A stretch of DNA of 64,000 bases from Limnohabitans sp. 2KL-17 (GCF_003063415.1 NZ_NESK01000014.1:34089-98088); one strand, 5' to 3'. Shown: positions 1 through 9,411, counted from the stretch's first letter. Notes: generated from the sequence alone by a model not told the origin. A program made the numbers and translations.

Positions 1-900
1 GGTCGGGAAACTGCCTGAAAAAGCAGAGGCCAGTTTGGCCAGCCCTTGGCTGAAAAGTTCGGTGCTGTCGTTCCAGCGCTTGCCATCGCGCTGGCACTCG
101 ATGCGGGCGCTGGAGGCGGTTTCCAGAAAGCTCACCAGGGCGATCACTATGGCAGGCACCCACAGTTGGTTGAGCACATCAAGGCCAGGCCAGACAGGCC
201 AATAAAAATCGGGCAGGCCTGATGGCAGCAGCCCGACCACGCTGCCATGGTCCTGGTAGTTGGTGGCATAACCTATGACCGAAGCGATGCCCATCACCAG
301 CATGATGCCGGGCCAACGGGGTTTGAATTTGCGCAGCAACAACAGCACCACCAGACTGGACAGGCCAAACAGGGCAGGCCACCCGGTCAGCCATGAGGAC
401 CAAGTCGACAGATTCCAGCTCCAGGCTTTGATGCCCAGCAAACCAGGCACTTGCGAGCCCATGATGAGCAAGGAAGCGGCCTGGGTGAAGCCCATCATCA
501 CCGGGGCGCTGACCAGGTTGATGAGCCAGCCATAGTTGCCCAGACCCAGCATCAACTGCATGACGCCCGACAGCAGCGACAACCACACGGCCAGTGACAC
601 CCACTCGGGTGAGCCGGGTTCGGCCATGCCCGTGAGGGAGGCACCAATCAGCACGCAGGTCAGCGCGGCAGGGCCCACGGACAAGCGGTTGGCGCTGCCA
701 AACAGCACCGCCAGCAGGGCTGGAATCAGGCAGGTGTAAAGACCGGTGACCAAGGGCATTCCGGCCAGGCCCGCATAAGCCACGGCTTGCGGAATCATGA
801 CCAGTGCCACCGTCAAGCCCGCCAGCACTTCGGTGCGGGCCAGCGGGGCGGTCAGGCGAGGCCACTCACGGGAGGTGAGGAATCGGTTTGTAGAAGCCAT
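1..900 (-). CDS. SulP-family sulfate/anion permease, 3' end beyond window
   Basis: The 300 residues visible from the ATG at 900 run off the left edge without a stop, so the C-terminal part, including any STAS domain, is missing. The N-terminal half has several hydrophobic segments and the SulP signature around residues 29-60 (LAGLTVALVMIPQAVAYAGL and following). SulP proteins move sulfate, bicarbonate or other inorganic anions across the inner membrane. The gene starts 23 bp after an arylsulfatase on the same strand, which suggests that sulfate released from an ester is the substrate or product handled here. That link is inferred from context. A second, complete SulP lies at 13943-15622. Confidence 0.85.
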   Translation of the reverse strand, partial: MASTNRFLTSREWPRLTAPLARTEVLAGLTVALVMIPQAVAYAGLAGMPLVTGLYTCLIPALLAVLFGSANRLSVGPAALTCVLIGASLTGMAEPGSPEWVSLAVWLSLLSGVMQLMLGLGNYGWLINLVSAPVMMGFTQAASLLIMGSQVPGLLGIKAWSWNLSTWSSWLTGWPALFGLSSLVVLLLLRKFKPRWPGIMLVMGIASVIGYATNYQDHGSVVGLLPSGLPDFYWPVWPGLDVLNQLWVPAIVIALVSFLETASSARIECQRDGKRWNDSTELFSQGLAKLASAFSGSFPT

Positions 901-923
901 GTGCGATCTTAGCCGCCATCCTT

Positions 924-2264
924 TTAGCGCTGGGGCATGTCACGGACCGAGTAGCCCAGGCTGACGGTGGCGTCTTCAGGAATGGCGGGCACCGTGGCGT
1001 CCCAGGCTTCCCAGGCTGCGCGCAGACTTTGCAGCTTTTCGGGTTGGTGCTTGGCCAGGTTGGCGCGCTCGCGCTCGTCGGTCGGGATGTTGAACAGGTA
1101 GTCGTTGCCATCCACCCGCAGGTATTTGTAGTCGCCCATGCGCAGGGCGCGCTGGCCCCGGTGGTTCATGCGCCAGTAAAGGGGCCGCTCAAATTGATGC
1201 AAGGGGTCGCGCAGCACCGGGGCCAGCGACACGCCGTCAAAAGGAAGCTTGGCATCGGCTTGTGCGCCTGCCAGCTCCAACATGGTGGCGGACCAGTCCA
1301 TGGTCATGCAGTGCTGCGTCGATGACCCGCCGGCTGCGATCACTGCGGGCCAATGTGCGATCCATGGCACGCGGATACCGCCTTCGGTCAGGTCCATCTT
1401 GCCGCCCACCAGTGGCCAGTTGTCTGAAAAGCGCTCGCCGCCGTTGTCGCTGGTGAAGACGATCAGGGTGTTGTCGAGTTGACCGGTTTTTTTCAGCGCT
1501 TCGACCACCCAGCCAATGCCTTCGTCCATGTGGTGGATCATGCGGTGGTAGGTGTGGATGTTGCCGCCGTGCAGGTGGAACAGGTTGTCCTTGACCTCTT
1601 GCGCCAGCGCGTGGTCGTCGCGGGTTTCCCAAGGCCAGTGCGGCGCGGTGTAGTGCAAGCTCAAAAAGAAAGGTGTGCCCTGCGCAGCGCCGGGGGCCAT
1701 GCGTTCGACGAAATCGACCGCCTTGTGCGAGATCAGGTCGGTCAGGTAGCCGTCTTCGTGTTTTTCTTCTTCGTTGGTGTAGAGATCGTGTGTGCCGTTG
1801 TTGCTGGCGTGCGTGAAGTAGTCCACGCCGCCCGACATGGGGCCGAAGAATTCTTCGTAACCCGACTTGATGGGGCTGAAGTGGGGTGGGTAGCCCAGGT
1901 GCCATTTGCCGATCAGCGCCGTGCGGTAGCCGCTGGCTTTGAGCAGTGAGGGCAGCGTGGGGTGCTCGGGCGGCAGGCCAAGTACCTGGCTGCCTTTGCT
2001 CTTGCTGTTGATGGGTTCGTCAGCGCCTCCGCGCAGGCGGTATTGGTAGCGTGCTGTCATCAGCGCAAAGCGGGTTGGCGAGCAAACCGGCGAGTTGGCG
2101 TAACCCTGGGTGAATTTGAGACCCGCAGCGGCGAGCTGGTCGAGGACGGGCGAGACCTTGCCGAACTTCGCATCGCGGCCGCCGTAACAGCCCAGGTCGG
2201 CAAAGCCGAGGTCGTCGGCCACGATGAAGATGATGTTGGGGCGTTGGGTGGAGGGCGCTGTCAT
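924..2264 (-). CDS. arylsulfatase (type I, formylglycine-dependent)
   Basis: 446 residues of the alkaline-phosphatase-like sulfatase family, which hydrolyse sulfate esters. The N-terminus has the metal-binding pair D17-D18 in NIIFIVADDLG. The CSPTR motif at residues 61-65 carries Cys61, the residue converted to formylglycine by a separate maturase in this family. The later motif KWHLGYPP and the DNGG stretch are also typical. No signal peptide is evident, so it is probably cytoplasmic, which would require import of the ester. It sits between two Bug receptors upstream (19-bp gap to the nearer one) and a SulP permease downstream, apparently as one operon. The true substrate cannot be read from sequence. 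Confidence 0.9.
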   Translation of the reverse strand: MTAPSTQRPNIIFIVADDLGFADLGCYGGRDAKFGKVSPVLDQLAAAGLKFTQGYANSPVCSPTRFALMTARYQYRLRGGADEPINSKSKGSQVLGLPPEHPTLPSLLKASGYRTALIGKWHLGYPPHFSPIKSGYEEFFGPMSGGVDYFTHASNNGTHDLYTNEEEKHEDGYLTDLISHKAVDFVERMAPGAAQGTPFFLSLHYTAPHWPWETRDDHALAQEVKDNLFHLHGGNIHTYHRMIHHMDEGIGWVVEALKKTGQLDNTLIVFTSDNGGERFSDNWPLVGGKMDLTEGGIRVPWIAHWPAVIAAGGSSTQHCMTMDWSATMLELAGAQADAKLPFDGVSLAPVLRDPLHQFERPLYWRMNHRGQRALRMGDYKYLRVDGNDYLFNIPTDERERANLAKHQPEKLQSLRAAWEAWDATVPAIPEDATVSLGYSVRDMPQR

Positions 2265-2283
2265 GGATGTTGTTCAGAGGGGG

Positions 2284-3255
2284 TCAATCGACCTTCATGC
2301 CGGTGGCACGAATCACGCGGCCGTATTGGTCAGAGAGCTTCTTGAGTCGTGCGTTGGCGGCTGTCCCGGTCAGGCCTTCATAGGCCATGTCGAGGTCGTT
2401 CAGGCGGGCTTGCAGCTCGGGGCGGAGCAGGGCATCGGTGATGGCTTTCGCCATGGTTTGCATCAGGGGCTCAGGCGTGTTGCCCGGGGCCATGACCACG
2501 TAGAGCACTTCGCTTTCCAGGTCCTTGAAGCCGGCTTCGGCCACAGTGGGTATTTCGGGGGCCAGGCGTGAGCGTTTGCGGCTGGTCACCGCCAATGCCG
2601 TCACCTTGCCGCCCTTGACCTGCGGCAGCATGCCCGGTGTGGCCAGCGTGCCACCCTCCACTTCGCCCGAAACCACCGCCATCACCGCAGGTGAATTGCC
2701 CCGGTAGGGCACATGCACCAGTCGAGTTGCAGCCGACACATTGCTCATGTTGACCCACAGGTGGCCTGGCGAGCCGTTGCCGCCAGAGCTGAAGTTCAGG
2801 CTGCGCTCGCGTGCAGCCTGCATGAAATCCTTCACTGTTTTGTAGCCCGTGCTGGGATGAACGCCCAGCAGCAAGCCGGAATTGGAGATCACCACCAGTG
2901 GCTTGAGGTCGGCTTCCTTGAAGGGCATCGACTTGTAGATGTGCGGATTGATGGTGTGGGTGGTGTCAATGCCCCACAGCAGGCTGTAGCCATCGGGCAT
3001 GGACTTGGCCACCAGATCGGCCCCGACGCTGCCTGCCGCACCAGGTTTGTTGTCGACCACAAAGGCTTGCCCGAATTGCTTTTGCAGCACATCCCCCACG
3101 GCACGGGCCAGGACGTCAGAGGGGCCGCCGGCTGGCCAGCTGTTGACGAATTTGACAGGCTTGCTCGGCCAAGTTGCGTTTTGGGCCATGGTGGCGCTGT
3201 TGACCAGCAGGCTCAGGCTGCCCACTAGCAAGGCGCGAAGAAAAGACGTGTGCAT
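2284..3255 (-). CDS. Bug/TctC-family periplasmic solute receptor
   Basis: About 323 residues with an N-terminal signal peptide ending near NSATMAQNA. Bug-family features include WPSKPVKFVNSWPAGGPSD near the mature N-terminus and VDNKPGAAG around residue 80. These receptors bind small carboxylates or related compounds, classically for a TctAB permease, but no tctA or tctB lies here. Start choice: ATG at 3261 abuts a GGAG, whereas ATG at 3255 has that GGAG six bases upstream, so 3255 is preferred; TTG at 3267 is also in frame. It is the middle gene of the Bug-Bug-sulfatase-SulP run. Confidence 0.85.
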   Translation of the reverse strand: MHTSFLRALLVGSLSLLVNSATMAQNATWPSKPVKFVNSWPAGGPSDVLARAVGDVLQKQFGQAFVVDNKPGAAGSVGADLVAKSMPDGYSLLWGIDTTHTINPHIYKSMPFKEADLKPLVVISNSGLLLGVHPSTGYKTVKDFMQAARERSLNFSSGGNGSPGHLWVNMSNVSAATRLVHVPYRGNSPAVMAVVSGEVEGGTLATPGMLPQVKGGKVTALAVTSRKRSRLAPEIPTVAEAGFKDLESEVLYVVMAPGNTPEPLMQTMAKAITDALLRPELQARLNDLDMAYEGLTGTAANARLKKLSDQYGRVIRATGMKVD

Positions 3256-3283
3256 GTGCATCTCCAAACGGGGGTGATAGTTC

Positions 3284-4270
3284 TCAGTCGAGCTGAACGC
3301 CCGTGGCCTTGATGGGCTTTTCCCAGCGGGTCAGATCGGTTTTTTGTGCTGCTGCCAAGTCGTTCGAGTTGGAGCCGATCGGTTCGTAACCGAGCTTGAG
3401 CATCTTGTCTTTCATGGCCGGGTCGCGGGCGATTTTCATCATGGCTTTTTCCAGGCGGGTGAGGGCGTCACCCTTCAAGCCTGCGGGGCCGTACATGGCA
3501 AACCAGGCGCTGGCATCCATGTTGATGCCCGATTCCTTGAGGGTGGGCACCTCGGGCACTTGTGGGTCGCGCTGGCTGCCGGTCACGGCAATGATGCGCA
3601 CTTTGCCCGCACGGTGCATTTCGGCGGTTTCGGACACCACATCAAACTTGTAGCCGATGTGGCCACCCAGCAAGGCATTGTTGGCTGGGGCGCCGCCCTG
3701 GAAGGGCACGTGGTTGAGGCTGATGCCGGCAGACTGCTCCATCAACACACCCATGAAGTGGGGCAAGGTGCCTGCGCCGGGTGTGCCATAGCTGGCACTG
3801 CCGGGGTCACTTTTGGCTTTGGCCACCATCTCGGCCACGCTTTTCACATTGGTGGCAGGGCCGGAGACCACACCAAACTGGAAGCGTGCGATTTGCGAGA
3901 CCGGCGTGAAGTCCTTGACGGCGTCGTAGTCGAGCTTCTTATAAACATGGGGGAAAAGCACCATCGGGCCGCTGGGCAAGACGATCACGGTCTGGCCATC
4001 GGGCTTGGCGGCCTTCACGGCGTTCAGGGCAATGCGTCCGCCCGCGCCGGGTTTGTTGTCCACAATGATCGTGCCAAAGTCATCACGCAGTGCATCGGCC
4101 ACCATGCGGGCCAGAATGTCGGCCGAGCCACCTGGTGGAAAACCCACCACAATCTTCAACGGGGGTTTGTCTTGTGCCTGCAGGCCGGGCGACAGCACGG
4201 CCAATGACAGGGCGAGCAGGCCCAAGGCTCTGCGTGTGATGCGTTGGGCTGTTCGGTGGGATGTGGTCAT
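3284..4270 (-). CDS. Bug/TctC-family periplasmic solute receptor (first of operon)
   Basis: 328 residues with a basic N-terminus and signal peptide (cleavage near SPGLQAQ). The Bug pattern KIVVGFPPGGSADILARMV follows, with VDNKPGAGGRIA further on. It is a paralogue, not a copy, of the next gene, from which it is separated by 28 bp. As the first gene of the presumed operon it faces the divergent MarR gene across 119 bp, so that regulator is the obvious candidate to control it. The ligand is unknown. A sulfated or carboxylated organic compound would fit the downstream sulfatase, but this is inference. Confidence 0.85.
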   Translation of the reverse strand: MTTSHRTAQRITRRALGLLALSLAVLSPGLQAQDKPPLKIVVGFPPGGSADILARMVADALRDDFGTIIVDNKPGAGGRIALNAVKAAKPDGQTVIVLPSGPMVLFPHVYKKLDYDAVKDFTPVSQIARFQFGVVSGPATNVKSVAEMVAKAKSDPGSASYGTPGAGTLPHFMGVLMEQSAGISLNHVPFQGGAPANNALLGGHIGYKFDVVSETAEMHRAGKVRIIAVTGSQRDPQVPEVPTLKESGINMDASAWFAMYGPAGLKGDALTRLEKAMMKIARDPAMKDKMLKLGYEPIGSNSNDLAAAQKTDLTRWEKPIKATGVQLD

Positions 4271-4389
4271 GGGGAAAGTCTCCGATAAGTTGGACCAGGG
4301 CGGCCTCTGGTTGAAAACGCTGATCAGCTACAGAATGTAGCGCCTTGACAGACAATTGATCTAAACAACCATCCCCCCGGAAAACCCTG

Positions 4390-4914
4390 ATGTCGCCTTC
4401 TCCCTTTCAACGTCTGGCTTCGATCGACGATCTGCTGCTGTACCGGTTGGGTCGTTTGTCGAGCGTGGCGGGGGCGATGGTGGTGCGGTTGTGCGAGGGG
4501 GGTTATGGCATCACCCGGCGTGAGTGGGCGGTGGTGGCGCAGTTGTATGAAAACGGCGGCTTGCCGCCTTCTGCATTGGCCGAGCGCATGCACCGCGACC
4601 GCGCGCGCACATCGCGCACCCTGACCGCCTTGGGGCGCAAGCAATTGGTGCTGCGAACGATTCCCGCCAACGACCGGCGCAGTGCGCTGGTGTCCCTCAC
4701 GCCGGCAGGGCGGCAACTCTATGAGGCCTTGATGCCTCAAGTGCAGGTCATCAACAGCCAGATTTTGAGTGCGCTGCAAACGGATGAAACCATGCGTTTT
4801 GACCAAGCGCTTGCACGTTTGCAAGTGCGCGCGCAGTCTTTGCTCGCCGAGTTGAGCCCCGACTTGCCCAAAGCCAACCGCCGCCAGGGCCGACGTGGCA
4901 AGGGTGTTGCATGA
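4390..4914 (+). CDS. MarR-family transcriptional regulator
   Basis: 174 residues with a winged helix-turn-helix of the MarR type. The region around GITRREWAVVAQLYENGGLPPSALAERM is the recognition part, followed by DRARTSRTLTALGRKQLV and the wing NDRRSALVSLTPAG. MarR proteins are dimeric, ligand-responsive repressors that usually act on a divergent neighbour, here the Bug-sulfatase-SulP operon. A TTGACA lies at 4345-4350 in the intergenic region, but no clear palindromic operator stands out. The 3' end overlaps the thermonuclease start by 4 bp (ATGA). Confidence 0.88.
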   Translation: MSPSPFQRLASIDDLLLYRLGRLSSVAGAMVVRLCEGGYGITRREWAVVAQLYENGGLPPSALAERMHRDRARTSRTLTALGRKQLVLRTIPANDRRSALVSLTPAGRQLYEALMPQVQVINSQILSALQTDETMRFDQALARLQVRAQSLLAELSPDLPKANRRQGRRGKGVA

Positions 4915-5408
4915 AATGCTGGGCCCACTGTTGGCTTGTGCTGGCTTTGTCAGGCCATTGGGGTGCTCAGGCTTCTGAGGTCTGGACAGGCTGGGTCAGC
5001 TGGGTGATGGATGGTGACACGGTTTTGCTGGTCCGGCATGGCCAATTGGAGCCAGTCAAGTTGCGCATCGATGGCATTGATGCGCCTGAAATCTGCCAGC
5101 CTGGTGGCGTGCAAGCCCGGGACGCCATGACCCGACTGGCGCTGCGCAAGTCGGTTGAGGTCGACGACCGCGGGCAGGACGTCTATGGCAGGCAAGTTGG
5201 GCGGCTGTCGGTCGATGGGGTGGATCTGGGGGCCGAGATGGTGCGTTCCGGCATGGCCTGGGCGTACCGGTTTGAAACGGGCAAAGGCCCTTATGCGGGC
5301 TTGCAGCGACAGGCCCAGACGCAAAAGACGGGTTTATTTGCGGCACCTGAGGTTGCCATGTCGCCGCATGTGTTCAGAAAATTCCATGGCACTTGCCATG
5401 GCAACTGA
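4911..5408 (+). CDS. secreted thermonuclease-like (SNase) protein
   Basis: 165 residues with an N-terminal hydrophobic segment ending near GAQAS that looks like a signal peptide, so it is probably periplasmic or secreted. The SNase-like fold is seen in WVMDGDTVLL, VKLRIDGIDAPEICQ, DVYGRQVGRL and LVRSGMAWAYR-like elements. The order of catalytic Arg, Asp and Glu positions follows the staphylococcal nuclease family, which cuts DNA and RNA in a calcium-dependent manner. The ATG overlaps the stop of the MarR gene, indicating translational coupling. It is convergent with the MoeB/ThiF gene, 13 bp away. Confidence 0.85.
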   Translation: MKCWAHCWLVLALSGHWGAQASEVWTGWVSWVMDGDTVLLVRHGQLEPVKLRIDGIDAPEICQPGGVQARDAMTRLALRKSVEVDDRGQDVYGRQVGRLSVDGVDLGAEMVRSGMAWAYRFETGKGPYAGLQRQAQTQKTGLFAAPEVAMSPHVFRKFHGTCHGN

Positions 5409-5421
5409 CGGTTTGTGGCGA

Positions 5422-6177
5422 TCAGGAACGGTGCGCCGCGCACACAGGGCAAGCCGGGTTGCGTTGCATGCGGATGTCGGTCCATGACAGTTCGCGGCCA
5501 TCCAGCATCAGCAAACGCCCGGCCATGTGGCTGCCCATGCCGCTCAATATCTTGAGGGCCTCTGCTGCTTGCACTGTGCCGATGATGCCGACCAGGGGTG
5601 CAAACACCCCCATGGTGGCGCAGCGGGTTTCTTCTGGCATGTGTTCCGGCGGGAAGATGCAGGCGTAGCAAGGTGCATCGGCCTGCGTGGTGTCAAACAC
5701 CGAGACCTGCCCGTCCATGCGGATGGCTGCACCGGAAATCAGCGGCTTGCGGTGTTGCACGCAGGCCAGGTTCACGGCCTGGCGGGTTTCGAAGTTGTCA
5801 CTGCAGTCGAGCACCACATCGGCGCAGGCGACCAGGGCGTCGAGTGTGGCCGCATCGGCGCGTTGCGTGATGGGCGTCACGGTCGCATCGGGGTTGATTT
5901 GAGCAATGGCTGTGCGAACCGATTCGGCTTTGAATTGACCCACGCGGTCAAGGGTGTGGGCAATCTGGCGCTGCAAGTTGGTGGCGTCCACGTGGTCGTG
6001 GTCGACCACCGTAATGTGACCCACCCCAGCGCTGCCCAAATACAGACTCACGGGTGAGCCAAGGCCCCCTGCACCAATGATCAGGGCATGCGAAGCAAGC
6101 AGTTTCTCCTGGCCATCGATGCCCAGCTCGTTGAGCAAAATATGCCGCGAATAGCGCAGTAACTGTGCGTCATCCAT
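5422..6177 (-). CDS. MoeB/ThiF-family sulfur-carrier adenylyltransferase
   Basis: About 251 residues of the E1-like family that adenylates the C-terminal glycine of MoaD or ThiS during molybdopterin or thiamine synthesis. The nucleotide-binding motif IIGAGGLGSPVSLYLG is followed by DHDHVDATNLQRQ and LDCSDNFETR. Two CxxC pairs (CYAC and CPVC near the C-terminus) should bind zinc. MoeB would suit a genome with several molybdenum enzymes such as the formate dehydrogenases here, but ThiF or HesA cannot be excluded. ATG at 6177 is chosen; GTG at 6186 is also in frame. It follows the protease gene by 18 bp. Confidence 0.85.
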   Translation of the reverse strand: MDDAQLLRYSRHILLNELGIDGQEKLLASHALIIGAGGLGSPVSLYLGSAGVGHITVVDHDHVDATNLQRQIAHTLDRVGQFKAESVRTAIAQINPDATVTPITQRADAATLDALVACADVVLDCSDNFETRQAVNLACVQHRKPLISGAAIRMDGQVSVFDTTQADAPCYACIFPPEHMPEETRCATMGVFAPLVGIIGTVQAAEALKILSGMGSHMAGRLLMLDGRELSWTDIRMQRNPACPVCAAHRS

Positions 6178-6195
6178 GCGCGTCACCCATGGCGC

Positions 6196-7647
6196 TCAGT
6201 CTTCTTTCTTCTCGGCCTTGCGCACGGCCAGCGTGGTGCTGACCTTGACGGGCAGGCCTTTGAGTTGGTTCAAGGCCTGGATCAACTGGAAGTCCTTGTC
6301 CGAGCCGAACTCGGGTAAACGCCGTTCAGCCACGGGCTTTTTGGATTCTTCTTCCAGCTTCTTGATCGCGTCTTCACGGGCTTTTTCGCGGGCTGGGTCT
6401 TTCTTCTCTTCGGCTTCTTTGCCGTTGGAGAGGTGTTTTTCCAGATCGGCTTCGCGAGTGCGCAAAGCAGAGAACACGTTGCCGTTTTCGGTTTCGTCCA
6501 GCATCACCTCGGGCACGATGCCTTTGGCCTGGATGGCTCGGCCGTTGGGTGTGTAGTAGCGGGCGGTGGTGATCTTGAGTGCCGTGTCAGGCCCCAGTTG
6601 GCGCACGGTCTGCACCGAGCCTTTGCCAAAGGTCTGGCTGCCCATCAGGGTGCCGCGCTTGTAGTCTTGCAAGGCACCAGCGACGATCTCGCTGGCTGAG
6701 GCCGAGCCTTCGTTCACCAGCACCACCAAAGGCACTTTTTTCAGCGCACCGCCCGTGGCCGCGGTCATGCGGGCAATGGGGTCGTTGCTGCTGTTGCGAC
6801 GCCAGAACTGGGGCGTGGCTTTGTAGGTGAATTTGCTTTCTTCGAGCTGGCCATTGGTGGTGACCACGGTGACGTTTTCAGGCAGGAAGGCTGCAGACAA
6901 AGCCACGGCTGCGTCCAGCAGACCTCCGGGGTCATTGCGCAGGTCAAGCACCAGGCCTTTGAGCTGGGGCTCTTGTTTGTACATTTCCTCGATCTTGCGG
7001 GCGAAGTCGTCCACTGTGCGTTCTTGGAACTGGGACACGCGAATCCAGCCGTAACCCGGCTCCACGATCTTGGACTTGACCGATTGGGTCTTGATCTCTT
7101 CGCGCAAGATGGTCACCGGGAAGCTGCGGTTTTCGGATTTGCGGAAGATCGTCAGCAGCACCTTGGTTTTGGGCTCACCGCGCATGCGCTTGACGGCTTC
7201 GTTCAAAGTCAGGCCCTTGACAGGGGTGTCATCGATCTTGGTGATCAGGTCGTTGGGTTTCAGGCCCGCCCGGTCGGCCGGAGAGCCTTCAATCGGAGAG
7301 ACGATCTTGACCAGTCCATCTTCCTGGCTGATCTCGATGCCCACACCGACAAACTTGCCAGAAGTGCCTTCAGAGAATTCCTTGAAGCTTTTTTTATCGA
7401 AATACTGGGAGTGGGGGTCCAGGCTGGCGACCATGCCAGAGATGGCTTCGGTGATCAACTTTTTTTCGTCGACGGGCTCCACATAGTCGCTCTTGACCAT
7501 GCCAAAGACCGCGGCCAATTGCTGCAGCTCTTCGAGTGGCAAGGGGGCCATGTTGCCGCGTGCCACGGTTTGCAGGGATACAGTGGTCAATGCCCCTGCC
7601 AAGGCCCCCACGCTGATCCAGCCCGCGATCTTGAGTTTTTGTCCCAT
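6196..7647 (-). CDS. S41-family C-terminal processing peptidase
   Basis: About 483 residues from ATG at 7647; an in-frame TTG at 7665 is weaker. It has an N-terminal signal or anchor (KIAGWISVGALAGALTTVSL), a PDZ domain near residues 95-170 (GIEISQEDGLVKIVSPIEGS) and an S41 peptidase domain. The catalytic serine is in NEGSASASEIV and the lysine in GSQTFGKGSVQT. CtpA/Prc enzymes trim or degrade periplasmic proteins from the C-terminus. The tail is rich in Lys and Glu. It lies 104 bp downstream of gpmA, a gene order often seen in Burkholderiales, and just upstream of the MoeB/ThiF gene. Confidence 0.92.
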   Translation of the reverse strand: MGQKLKIAGWISVGALAGALTTVSLQTVARGNMAPLPLEELQQLAAVFGMVKSDYVEPVDEKKLITEAISGMVASLDPHSQYFDKKSFKEFSEGTSGKFVGVGIEISQEDGLVKIVSPIEGSPADRAGLKPNDLITKIDDTPVKGLTLNEAVKRMRGEPKTKVLLTIFRKSENRSFPVTILREEIKTQSVKSKIVEPGYGWIRVSQFQERTVDDFARKIEEMYKQEPQLKGLVLDLRNDPGGLLDAAVALSAAFLPENVTVVTTNGQLEESKFTYKATPQFWRRNSSNDPIARMTAATGGALKKVPLVVLVNEGSASASEIVAGALQDYKRGTLMGSQTFGKGSVQTVRQLGPDTALKITTARYYTPNGRAIQAKGIVPEVMLDETENGNVFSALRTREADLEKHLSNGKEAEEKKDPAREKAREDAIKKLEEESKKPVAERRLPEFGSDKDFQLIQALNQLKGLPVKVSTTLAVRKAEKKED

Positions 7648-7751
7648 ATGCTTGTATTTCCCCAATCAGAAGCGAGTCAATATACACCCGTGAGCAGCGT
7701 GTTTTGTGAGATCGCAGGCAATAGTCCTGTCATGGCAGGGCCCTTCAGGCA

Positions 7752-8495
7752 TCAGGCTTTGCCCTGGCTGGCCACAGCCGCTGCGGCTTGGGCCACCGCC
7801 TCGGCATCGCCCAGGTAATAGTGACGGATCGGTTTCAGATTTATATCCAGTTCGTAGACCAGTGGAATCCCGTTGGGGATGTTCAGGCCGACAATGTCTG
7901 CGTCAGAAATGCCGTCCAGGTACTTGATCAGGGCGCGGATGGAGTTGCCGTGGGCGGCGATCAGCAAGCGTTTGCCCGCTTGGATGTTGGGGGCAATGCT
8001 GTCGTTCCAGGCGGGCAACACACGCGCCACGGTGTCTTTCAGGCATTCGGTCAGCGGCACGGCTTGCGGGTCAATCTGAGCATAACGGCGGTCGCCACGT
8101 TCGCAGCGCGGGTCGGTGACTTCCAGCGCAGGCGGCGGGGTGTCGTAGCTGCGGCGCCAGGCCATGACCTGCTCTTCGCCAAATTTTTTGGCCATATCGG
8201 CTTTGTTGAGGCCTTGCAGGGCGCCGTAGTGGCGCTCATTCAGGCGGTAGTCCTTGAGCACCGGCAGCCAGGCTCGGTCCATTTCGTCCAGCGCGTACCA
8301 GAGGGTGTGAATGGCGCGCTTGAGCACCGAGGTGTAGCAAAGGTCAAAGTCCCAGCCTTCGGCCTTGAGCAGTTTGCCAGCCGACATGGCCTGGCTCACG
8401 CCGGTGGGGGTCAGGTCCACATCGGTCCAGCCGGTGAATCTGTTTTCAAGGTTCCAGATGGATTCGCCGTGGCGGATCAGGACAATTTTGTACAT
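7752..8495 (-). CDS. gpmA: 2,3-bisphosphoglycerate-dependent phosphoglycerate mutase
   Basis: 247 residues, the usual length for GpmA. The phosphohistidine motif [10 protein letters not shown] places the catalytic His at residue 9. [13 protein letters not shown] and [10 protein letters not shown] follow, and the second histidine is in [12 protein letters not shown]. It interconverts 3- and 2-phosphoglycerate in glycolysis and gluconeogenesis in the cytoplasm. The divergent rhodanese gene starts 114 bp away, so that space holds both promoters. Confidence 0.97.
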   Translation of the reverse strand: MYKIVLIRHGESIWNLENRFTGWTDVDLTPTGVSQAMSAGKLLKAEGWDFDLCYTSVLKRAIHTLWYALDEMDRAWLPVLKDYRLNERHYGALQGLNKADMAKKFGEEQVMAWRRSYDTPPPALEVTDPRCERGDRRYAQIDPQAVPLTECLKDTVARVLPAWNDSIAPNIQAGKRLLIAAHGNSIRALIKYLDGISDADIVGLNIPNGIPLVYELDINLKPIRHYYLGDAEAVAQAAAAVASQGKA

Positions 8496-8609
8496 GGTGA
8501 AAAAGCAGCAGAGGCTGTGAAAAACAAAAGGACAAGACCATCATTTTAGAATCGGGGCTTGGCGGTCCGCTGACGGGCCGGTATTTTGTGGCTTAAAAAG
8601 GTCTGATTC

Positions 8610-9011
8610 GTGAAATTTCTCCTCGACAACTGGATGCTCATCACTGTGGCTTTGGCTTCAGGTGTGGCTTTGCTCTTTCCTGCCCTGAACAAAGGCAGTG
8701 GTCTTAGCCCGCAGGACATGGTGCAGCTGATGAACCGCGAAAAAGCCATCGTCATCGATGTGTGCGAGCCCGACGAGTTCGCCAAAGGGCATGTGATTGG
8801 CGCCAAAAACCTGCCGTTGGGCCAACTGGAAGACAAATTGGCTCAGCTCGTCAAAAGCAAAACGTCCCAGGTGGTGATGGTTTGCCAGGTGGGTGCCCGG
8901 TCGGCACGTGCGGCGGCAACCGCTCGCAAACTCGGTTTTGAAAATGTGCAGTCTCTTGCTGGGGGCCTGAAGGCCTGGCAGGCGGCCAGCATGCCCGTCG
9001 AAAAAGCTTGA
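8610..9011 (+). CDS. membrane-anchored single-domain rhodanese
   Basis: 133 residues starting at GTG 8610, with AAGG about ten bases upstream. An N-terminal hydrophobic segment (MLITVALASGVALLFPAL) precedes a rhodanese domain with the active-site loop MVCQVGARSARAA, Cys92 being the persulfide-forming residue. Rhodaneses transfer sulfane sulfur. It opens a run rhodanese-grxC-secB-gpsA, which is a conserved order in beta- and gammaproteobacteria, where this protein is YibN-like. Confidence 0.92.
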   Translation: MKFLLDNWMLITVALASGVALLFPALNKGSGLSPQDMVQLMNREKAIVIDVCEPDEFAKGHVIGAKNLPLGQLEDKLAQLVKSKTSQVVMVCQVGARSARAAATARKLGFENVQSLAGGLKAWQAASMPVEKA

Positions 9012-9025
9012 ACCAAGGAGTCGCC

Positions 9026-9286
9026 ATGCAAGCCGTCAAAATATACACCACCGCTGTTTGCCCTTATTGCGTGAGAGCCAAGCAGTTGCTCAAATCCAAG
9101 GGTGTTGAGCAAATTGAAGAAGTCCGCATTGACCTAGACCCTGTCCAGCGCGATCACATGATGCAAATCACCGGGCGCCGCACCGTGCCGCAAATTTATG
9201 TGGGCGACACCCATGTGGGGGGCTGCGATGACCTGATGGCGCTCGACGCCAAAGGCGGTTTGGTGCCTTTGCTGCAAGCGGCCTGA
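9026..9286 (+). CDS. grxC: glutaredoxin 3
   Basis: 86 residues with the dithiol active site CPYC (Cys12 and Cys15) and the [18 protein letters not shown] segment that binds glutathione. It reduces disulfides using glutathione in the cytoplasm. ATG at 9026 is preferred because AAGGAG lies at 9015-9020; an upstream in-frame TTG at 9008 overlaps the rhodanese stop. Confidence 0.95.
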   Translation: MQAVKIYTTAVCPYCVRAKQLLKSKGVEQIEEVRIDLDPVQRDHMMQITGRRTVPQIYVGDTHVGGCDDLMALDAKGGLVPLLQAA

Positions 9287-9411
9287 ACAATCTTGGGGTT
9301 TTCGCAGGCCGGCTTCGACCCGAAGCTTGGAGCCGATACCCGATAATCCATCTTTTTAAATCCTTTGGTGGTTCCCCCGGACTGCCTGTGTTCCTATCTG
9401 AAGAGAAATTC

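Noticed and set aside
4345..4350. TTGACA as a -35 element for the MarR gene
   Set aside because: No acceptable -10 lies at the right distance, so a promoter cannot be assigned.
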